From CAVPRW01 sp046727435 [NCBI: bacterium] (GTDB taxonomy: Bacteria > Tectomicrobia > Entotheonellia > J063), in the NCBI GenBank assembly GCA_046727435.1, contig JBKPCR010000161.1, positions 1 through 11,510 on the forward strand: a DNA stretch of 11,510 bases, read 5' to 3'. The notes beneath the pieces were generated by a model, which ran no database searches, was not told where the DNA came from, and saw only the letters and a program-made list of their open reading frames with translations. This document shows positions 7,127-11,510 of the stretch, piece by piece; within the stretch, counting starts at the first letter, position 1; each line of letters starts with the position of its first letter. Both the position numbers and the translations under genes were made by a program.

Positions 7127-7560
7127 ACTCCGCGCACTATGCTGGACTAGTGGATGTAAAGGGTTTTCTCCGCAGACCTGGTCGTAACGAAGGTACAGGT
7201 ACAACAGCGGAAGCCGACGCTTCGGAGCCGCAAGCTTATACCGGTGAAACGACTAGAATTGTTCCAATCACTTCCCGGCAGCAACCTACAACAGCAGCCT
7301 TGTCTAGTCTTAAGGACGAGATTGTTGCTGAAGATCTTACTCGGATGGAGATATTGCTGTTGAACGGTATGAAGGCGTATTTCTTCTTACCGCAGCCGCT
7401 GCCTTATGGTGAGCGAGAACGTCTCAAGAAGTATATCGATCTGGTCCTGGAAGAGACGCTACCTCGTCCAGTGAGTGGTAACAGGGTTACGGATCAAATA
7501 GTTGACTCAGACCCTGAGGTGGAGGACACAACCAAGCTCAGGGGTGAAGCGAGTCCAAAA
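7123..7560 (+). pseudogene. C-terminal continuation of the 6623 gene in the -1 frame
   Basis: From 7123 the frame one base back reads LDSAHYAGLVDVKGFLR, which joins the N-terminal part naturally if one C is restored at CTTTTCTAG. A polar linker follows, then the segment LTRMEILLLNGMKAYFFLP and GERERLKKYIDLVLEE (about 7348-7452), a strand-strand-helix module of the kind that closes related proteins. No stop occurs in this frame until 7837, well inside the antisense strand of the DUF5615 gene. The authentic end was therefore probably lost where the cassette DNA joins, around 7500-7572. Either the gene is broken twice, or expression relies on frameshifting. Confidence 0.5.
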
Positions 7561-7572
7561 GTGAGCAGGGTT

Positions 7573-7941
7573 TCAGGCGCCAATCGGAAGAGAACGCACC
7601 CGCACCTGTCCCTCGGTGACACTGATCATCGCCCCGCGCTCCAGGGCGTCCCCATGCTGGGGAAGAAGGCGCTGCAGCGCCCCATTGACCCGATCGGGAT
7701 GCATATTGCGGAGGCGAAACGTGATGACACTGGGCAACGTGGCCCCACCGGCGGCAACCAATTCCCCGAAGCCCAGGTCGTGGACCAGCAAAATGCGTCC
7801 TTCCTGGCGGGCCTTCGCTACAATATCGCGATCTGGTAGGCGCTCCAGACCCTGGTCAGCGAGATGCACCGCATCGTGCCCAAGGGCGTGTAAGAATGCG
7901 ACAGTCTTGAGGGAAATACCCATATCTGCCAGAAATTTCAC
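7573..7941 (-). CDS. DUF5615 PIN-like toxin component
   Basis: The 122-residue product starts VKFLADMGISLKTVAFLHALGHDAVHL, matching the DUF5615 / Mut7-C-like PIN-fold proteins paired with DUF433 antitoxins. The PIN-type acidic residues are in place: D in FLADMGIS (family FLAD), D in PDRDIVAKARQEGR, and D in ILLVHDLGF (family LVTxDxDF). These proteins are predicted ribonucleases of VapC-like TA pairs. The GTG start at 7941 overlaps the stop of the upstream DUF433 gene by four bases (GTGA), and GGAG lies inside that gene at a suitable distance, so translation is coupled. Its stop is only about 10 bases from where similarity to the opposing gene gives out, with no attC seen after it. Confidence 0.85.
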   Translation of the reverse strand: MKFLADMGISLKTVAFLHALGHDAVHLADQGLERLPDRDIVAKARQEGRILLVHDLGFGELVAAGGATLPSVITFRLRNMHPDRVNGALQRLLPQHGDALERGAMISVTEGQVRVRSLPIGA

Positions 7942-8174
7942 GGATGGAGCGGCTCCAACGGGTGGACCGTTTCCTCCGCAAGCCATGCCGCGTATTGCAG
8001 CGCCTGGCGGACATCTTCCGGCTCCAGATACGGATAGGCCTCCAGGATCTCGGCCGTGGTCATCCCGTTGGCCACCAGATTCACAATCAACGACACCGTG
8101 ATGCGCATGCCGCGGAGGCATGCGCGTCCACTCATGACATGTGGATCAAAGGTAATGCGGTCAAACCCCCGCAT
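7938..8174 (-). CDS. DUF433 (VapB-like) antitoxin
   Basis: This 78-residue protein has the full DUF433 signature: RITFDPHVMSGRACLRGMRI, then VSLIVNLVANGMTTAEILEAYPYLEPEDVRQAL with a tri-helical DNA-binding fold, and the C-terminal YAAWLAEE helix. DUF433 proteins are antitoxins of DUF5615/PIN toxins. I chose ATG 8174 because a GGAGGA Shine-Dalgarno lies seven bases upstream and the family begins close to RITxDP; an upstream start at 8198 would add eight basic residues. It is the first gene after the attC-like site at 8282-8363 in the array direction, which puts the pair at the start of a cassette. Confidence 0.87.
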   Translation of the reverse strand: MRGFDRITFDPHVMSGRACLRGMRITVSLIVNLVANGMTTAEILEAYPYLEPEDVRQALQYAAWLAEETVHPLEPLHP

Positions 8175-8236
8175 GGGAATCCTCCGTTTTGTTCGCATCC
8201 CTCCCCGGCTGTTGAGACCTCTAAACCGACAAACGT

Positions 8237-8245
8237 ATTATGCCA
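8237..8245 (-). promoter_or_regulatory. Extended -10 promoter candidate for the DUF433/DUF5615 pair
   Basis: On the minus strand TGGCATAAT gives a five-of-six -10 with the TGn extension, about 60 bases before the antitoxin ATG. No good -35 is present at normal distance. It lies inside the cassette, between the attC-like core and the gene, so the pair could be expressed without an outside promoter. Confidence 0.4.
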
Positions 8246-8281
8246 GGTTTCTCAGCCAGCGCCTACAAGGCAGCTTTAGCC

Positions 8282-8363
8282 GCCGAACGCCCGCGGTGAG
8301 CCGCGCCCGGAAGCGGGAGCGCAGCGGACGCCGGAGGGCGTCGGCTCCACTACTGTGTTCGGC
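8282..8363 (-). repeat. attC-like site downstream of the substrate-binding-protein gene
   Basis: The outer cores are perfect 7-base inverted copies: GCCGAAC (8282-8288) and GTTCGGC (8357-8363). On the minus strand the site runs R'' GCCGAAC ... R' GTTCGGC. An inner pairing of GAGCCG with CGGCTC, with an extra G on one side, makes the L''/L' stem, and two small hairpins (GACGCC with GGCGTC, and a CCCG/CGGG stem) fill the variable tip. Its R'' is exactly complementary to the R' of the next site up the array (GTTCGGC, 9470-9464), as expected when both belong to one cassette. Confidence 0.75.
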
Positions 8364-9469
8364 TGGGAGCGCCCCTGGGCCGCAAGTGGGTGCTCCCTCT
8401 CTCGCCATCCGGCCTCCGGGGCGATGCCTACTTGATCACCTCGTCCGCCCGGTACAGGAATGTCGGGGAGAGCGTCAGACCGAGAACCTCCGCCGTCTTC
8501 AAGTTGACCACGAGGTAGAACTTATCGGCCCGTTCCACGGGCAGGTCGGCTGGTGTGGCGCCTTTAAGGATCTTGTCCATAAAGACGGCGGAGCGCTGGC
8601 AGAGATCAGGAACACGCGCCCCATAGGCCAGCAGACTGCCTGCCTCAGCAAAGCCCCGGGTTCCCGATATGGTCGGCAACCGGTACCTGGCCGCAAGCTC
8701 TAGGAGCCGTGGCCGGTGTTTGACAAAGAAGGCGGTATCCATAATGATGAGCGCGTCGGTCCCACCTTGCACCATGGCGGCAAAGGCCGCCTCAAAGGCT
8801 TCTGGGTCCCCAACCTCGACGCGTTGGAACTGCACGCTCAGCGCCCGGGCCTCCGCCTCGACGTTGCTGGGCACGTGGGCGTGAGAACGCTCCGACGGAT
8901 CGACCAGGACAGCCGCACGGGAGAGGGTCGGCACCGCTTCCTTGAAGAGCTCGAGGCGTTTCCCCAGGAGCTCGATGTCCCGCAGTTCCACCCCGGTGAG
9001 ATTGCCGCCCGGCCGCTCCAGGCTCTCCACAAGGTCCTGTTCGACCAGATCATTCGCCACCCCGAGCACGATGGGGATGGTGCGGGTCGCCTGCTTGGCG
9101 GCCAGCGCGGCGGGGGTCGAGTGCGTCCAGAGGACGTCCGGCGTGAGCCGGACCAATTCGGCGGCGAGGGGGGAGAGCCGGTCGCGTTGCCCTTCAGCAT
9201 AACGGTATGCGACGGTGATGTTGTGTCCCTCCACGTAGCCGAGATCGCGCAGGCCTTGTCGAAAGGCAACGAGACAGCCTATGGGAGCCTGTTGGGAGCC
9301 CAGTTCCAGCACCCCAATGAGGGGAATTTTCCCCCGCGGCTGTGGCGTAGTGACGACTGGGGCCGCGAGCAGGCTCAGGGTGAGCATCACAATGCACCCA
9401 ATGGCGCTGGACAAGGGCATCTCCTTAAGTCCCTCTCAAGCTGACCTTCTTCCTTCCATGGAAGCCGAA
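8288..9469 (-). mobile_element. Integron-type gene cassette carrying an ABC substrate-binding protein
   Basis: The boundaries are the crossover points (between G and TT of each R' core) in the attC-like sites at 9464-9522 and 8282-8363. The single gene starts about 50 bases after the 5' boundary and ends 64 bases before its attC, which is the compact layout of a cassette. The boundary hexamer TTCGGC plus the closing G reproduces GTTCGGC, complementary to the cassette's own R''. Confidence 0.65.
8428..9420 (-). CDS. ABC transporter substrate-binding protein (TrpX/ABC_sub_bind family, PF04392 type)
   Basis: The 330-residue product is a periplasmic binding protein of the ABC_sub_bind family, whose members bind small amino-acid-like ligands. 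A hydrophobic N-terminal segment (residues about 5-22, GCIVMLTLSLLAAPVV) is a Sec signal peptide. The mature part has IGVLELGS, FRQGLRDLGYVEGHNI, PDVLWTHSTPAALAAKQAT, TIPIVLGVANDLV, RPGGNLTGVE, a KRLELFKEAVP helix, IMDTAFF, RLPTISGTRGF and LLAYGARV, in family order and at normal length. No permease or ATPase gene is nearby, so it is an orphan. Start choice: AAGGAG lies directly against ATG 9420, whereas TTG 9414, six bases from it, is better spaced; the frame is given from 9420. It is the only gene of its predicted cassette. Confidence 0.9.
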   Translation of the reverse strand: MPLSSAIGCIVMLTLSLLAAPVVTTPQPRGKIPLIGVLELGSQQAPIGCLVAFRQGLRDLGYVEGHNITVAYRYAEGQRDRLSPLAAELVRLTPDVLWTHSTPAALAAKQATRTIPIVLGVANDLVEQDLVESLERPGGNLTGVELRDIELLGKRLELFKEAVPTLSRAAVLVDPSERSHAHVPSNVEAEARALSVQFQRVEVGDPEAFEAAFAAMVQGGTDALIIMDTAFFVKHRPRLLELAARYRLPTISGTRGFAEAGSLLAYGARVPDLCQRSAVFMDKILKGATPADLPVERADKFYLVVNLKTAEVLGLTLSPTFLYRADEVIK

Positions 9470-9522
9470 CGCGAAAGCTAAGCGGCGCGGTTTACCGCGT
9501 CCGCTTGAGCGCTTTGTTAGCC
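9464..9522 (-). repeat. attC-like site downstream of higA
   Basis: On the minus strand R'' is GGCTAAC (9522-9516) and R' is GTTCGGC (9470-9464). Between them AAAGC pairs with GCTTT, a GCTC bulge follows, AAGCGG pairs with CCGCTT, then an unpaired A, and CGCGG pairs with CCGCG around the loop TAAA. Paired arms with unpaired bases on one side are typical of attC, where the folded strand is recognised by IntI. R'' is exactly complementary to the R' (GTTAGCC) at the 5' edge of the higBA cassette. The last residues and stop of higA are encoded within the site. Confidence 0.8.
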
Positions 9523-9797
9523 GCAAGCCTTGACACCTGCCTTCGCGGCCGATTTACCGAAAGGTCATGATTGATTTGGAGGTTCAACCAAAATTCCGGT
9601 GTGGTACCCAATGCCTGAGACAACAGCCACGACGTTTCGGGTGAAACCCCACGCTTCCCTCGCACAATTTCGTTAATACGCTGCACCGGCACGCCGATGT
9701 GCTCGGCCAGCGCACGCTGCGTGTGGCCGAGTGGCTCGAGAAACTCCTTTAATAGAATGATGCCTGGATGGGTGGCAATACGGTTATGAGGCAACAT
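9492..9797 (-). CDS. higA: HigA-family antitoxin (XRE helix-turn-helix)
   Basis: The 101-residue antitoxin begins with HPGIILLKEFLEPLGHTQ, the HigA signature, followed by the helix-turn-helix ALAEHIGVPVQRINEIVRGKRG and SPETSWLLSQALGTTPEFWLNLQ. It neutralises HigB and represses the operon. ATG 9797 is preceded by GGAGAAG and lies 20 bases after the higB stop, consistent with one transcript in toxin-first order. The final residues LAANKALKRTR come from reading into the attC-like site, so this tail is probably imposed by the cassette end rather than by HigA function. Confidence 0.92.
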   Translation of the reverse strand: MLPHNRIATHPGIILLKEFLEPLGHTQRALAEHIGVPVQRINEIVRGKRGVSPETSWLLSQALGTTPEFWLNLQINHDLSVNRPRRQVSRLAANKALKRTR

Positions 9798-9817
9798 AAG
9801 ACTTCTCCAGTACCAAA

Positions 9818-10108
9818 CTAATGGTAATCGACAATTCTTACTTCATGCGCTTCCGAGGCGTGCCAGCGGAAAATAATACGCCACTGATTGTTGATGCGGA
9901 TGCTGTAAAAGCCCCGAAGATCGCCACGCAAAACCTCAAGGCGATTACCTGGCGGAGAACGCAAATCTTCGAGCACGTGGGCGGCGTTGAGTACGTCCAG
10001 CTTCACCAGCGCTGCCTCCACGATATTCGCGGGAAACCGCCTGACCCGGTTACTTCGAACACCATGGAAGAGATCTTCCGTCGCACGATCTCCAAAGGAT
10101 ACGATCAT
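9818..10108 (-). CDS. higB: HigB-family mRNA interferase toxin (RelE superfamily)
   Basis: The 96-residue protein has the HigB pattern: MIVSFGDRATEDLFHG, a middle helix with VEAALVKLDVLNAA, then RLEVLRGDLRGFYSIRIN and NQWRIIFRW, with basic residues placed as in ribosome-dependent RelE-like endoribonucleases, ending in VRIVDYH. It cleaves translated mRNAs on the ribosome and is held by HigA. ATG 10108 is the family start. There is no Shine-Dalgarno, and the ATG falls at the predicted transcription start. Confidence 0.92.
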   Translation of the reverse strand: MIVSFGDRATEDLFHGVRSNRVRRFPANIVEAALVKLDVLNAAHVLEDLRSPPGNRLEVLRGDLRGFYSIRINNQWRIIFRWHASEAHEVRIVDYH

Positions 10109-10143
10109 GCACGAATTTTAGTGCATTCACGGATACCGTGCAA
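10107..10143 (-). promoter_or_regulatory. higBA promoter with operator dyad over the -10 and start codon
   Basis: On the minus strand TTGCAC (10143-10138), 17 bases, TAAAAT (10120-10115) form a sigma70-type promoter. The -10 lies between the arms of the inverted repeat ATGCAC (10107-10112) / GTGCAT (10121-10126), and one arm overlaps the higB start codon. HigA binding here would block polymerase directly. The -10 ends six bases before the ATG, predicting a leaderless message. Confidence 0.6.
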
Positions 10144-10157
10144 TTGAGTATGGAAGC

Positions 10158-10222
10158 GGCTAACGCCGGGCGTCAGCAGCTGCCGAAAGCCGTAGCGTAG
10201 CGGAGCAACTGTCTTGTTTGTC
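10158..10222 (-). repeat. attC-like site upstream of higB (possibly interrupted by IS110)
   Basis: On the minus strand R' is GTTAGCC (10164-10158), the 5' boundary of the higBA cassette. A possible R'' GACAAAC (10222-10216) pairs imperfectly with it, and CAGTTGC pairs with GCAGCTG inside. The R'' side is weak, and it resembles the conserved sequence I associate with the 3' end of this IS110 subtype. The true R'' half may therefore have been separated by the IS110 element whose transposase ends at 10239. The R' half is well supported by its complementarity to 9516-9522. Confidence 0.6.
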
Positions 10223-10238
10223 AAGGGGGCCTTGGATA

Positions 10239-11398
<1,160 letters not shown>

Positions 11399-11509
11399 TC
11401 ATGCGGCTTTGCACTCCTGTCGCCTTTTATAGAAGCGTTGCTTGACAGAATGCTCCAACTGCACCTGGGCCAGTTGCCATGTGAAGTTCCGCTTGAGGGT
11501 AAAGGCGCT
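11399..11509 (-). CDS. C-terminal end of an unidentified gene, cut by the window edge
   Basis: A minus-strand frame enters from the right edge and ends at TGA 11401-11399. Its 36 residues (AFTLKRNFTWQLAQVQLEHS, then VKQRFYKRRQECKAA) are basic and look helical. I do not recognise it. If real, it is the gene preceding the IS110 element in the array direction, with the core-like GTTAGCC about 55 bases downstream. It is too short to be sure it is coding. Confidence 0.3.
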   Translation of the reverse strand, partial: SAFTLKRNFTWQLAQVQLEHSVKQRFYKRRQECKAA

Positions 11510-11510
11510 C

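Larger units (their letters stand above)
9470..10163 (-). mobile_element. Integron-type gene cassette carrying higB-higA
   Basis: The 694 bp unit is bounded by the crossover points in the attC-like sites at 10158-10222 and 9464-9522. GTTAGCC at its 5' edge and GGCTAAC at the start of its own attC are perfectly complementary, so a circular form would rebuild a symmetrical attC. It holds its own promoter and a two-gene TA operon. TA cassettes with their own promoter are a known class in large chromosomal integrons. Confidence 0.75.

Noticed and set aside
7576-7839. Continuation of the plus-strand 6916-7839 frame as real protein.
   Set aside because: After about 7560 it runs antisense to the well-supported DUF5615 gene and has no family character.
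8716-9444. A 242-codon plus-strand frame opposite the substrate-binding protein.
   Set aside because: The minus-strand gene has a signal peptide, family motifs and normal length; the antisense frame is a composition artefact.

Overview
The window looks like accessory chromosome of a high-GC, uncultivated-type bacterium. Clues are the cyclase-type AAA/TPR ATPase, the orphan ABC substrate-binding lipoprotein-like gene, and the density of IS110/IS5 remnants and toxin-antitoxin (TA) pairs. Such combinations are common in Tectomicrobia/Entotheonella, Rokubacteria or deltaproteobacterial genomes; this placement is a guess from gene style, not from a marker gene. No rRNA, tRNA, CRISPR array or integrase was seen.

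Left part (1-3450) is a graveyard. An IS5-family transposase tail abuts a large ATPase/TPR gene that has lost its N-terminus (P-loop and anything before it). It is followed by a short comM (Mg-chelatase-like) piece cut just after its Walker A region, an unidentified coding-looking remnant, and unassigned sequence. At 3454-3812 lies the middle of an IS110 transposase whose better copy is at 10239-11187.

Centre (3860-5690): an attC-like hairpin borders a complete-length but dead second-type IS110 transposase (4290-5687). This pseudogene keeps one reading frame over 1.4 kb with two TGA stops and no frameshift. Compared with the family, its substitutions are strikingly enriched for T-to-G and A-to-C changes, so it looks like an insertion sequence that suffered a very specific mutational process.

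Right part (5700-10240): three TA pairs, all on the minus strand: hicA-hicB, a DUF433/DUF5615 pair and higB-higA. A plus-strand gene of unknown function, apparently frameshifted, sits between the first two. The key observation is a minus-strand integron gene-cassette array. Three attC-like sites (10158-10222, 9464-9522, 8282-8363) have core sites that match as cassette biology demands: the start of each cassette is exactly complementary to the first core of its own attC. This defines a higBA cassette (9470-10163) and an ABC substrate-binding-protein cassette (8288-9469), followed by the start of a DUF433/DUF5615 cassette with no visible attC of its own. A fourth attC-like hairpin at 3938-3987 shares its apical stem with the 9464-9522 site. 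No integrase or attI is in the window, so this is an array segment or a cassette cluster lacking an integrase. IS110 elements sit next to two of the attC sites, in keeping with the known taste of some IS110/IS1111 relatives for attC.

hicAB and higBA each appear to have their own promoter with the same geometry: a -35, 17 bases, a -10, six bases, then the toxin ATG with no Shine-Dalgarno. This predicts leaderless toxin mRNAs with the -10 inside or beside an inverted-repeat operator.
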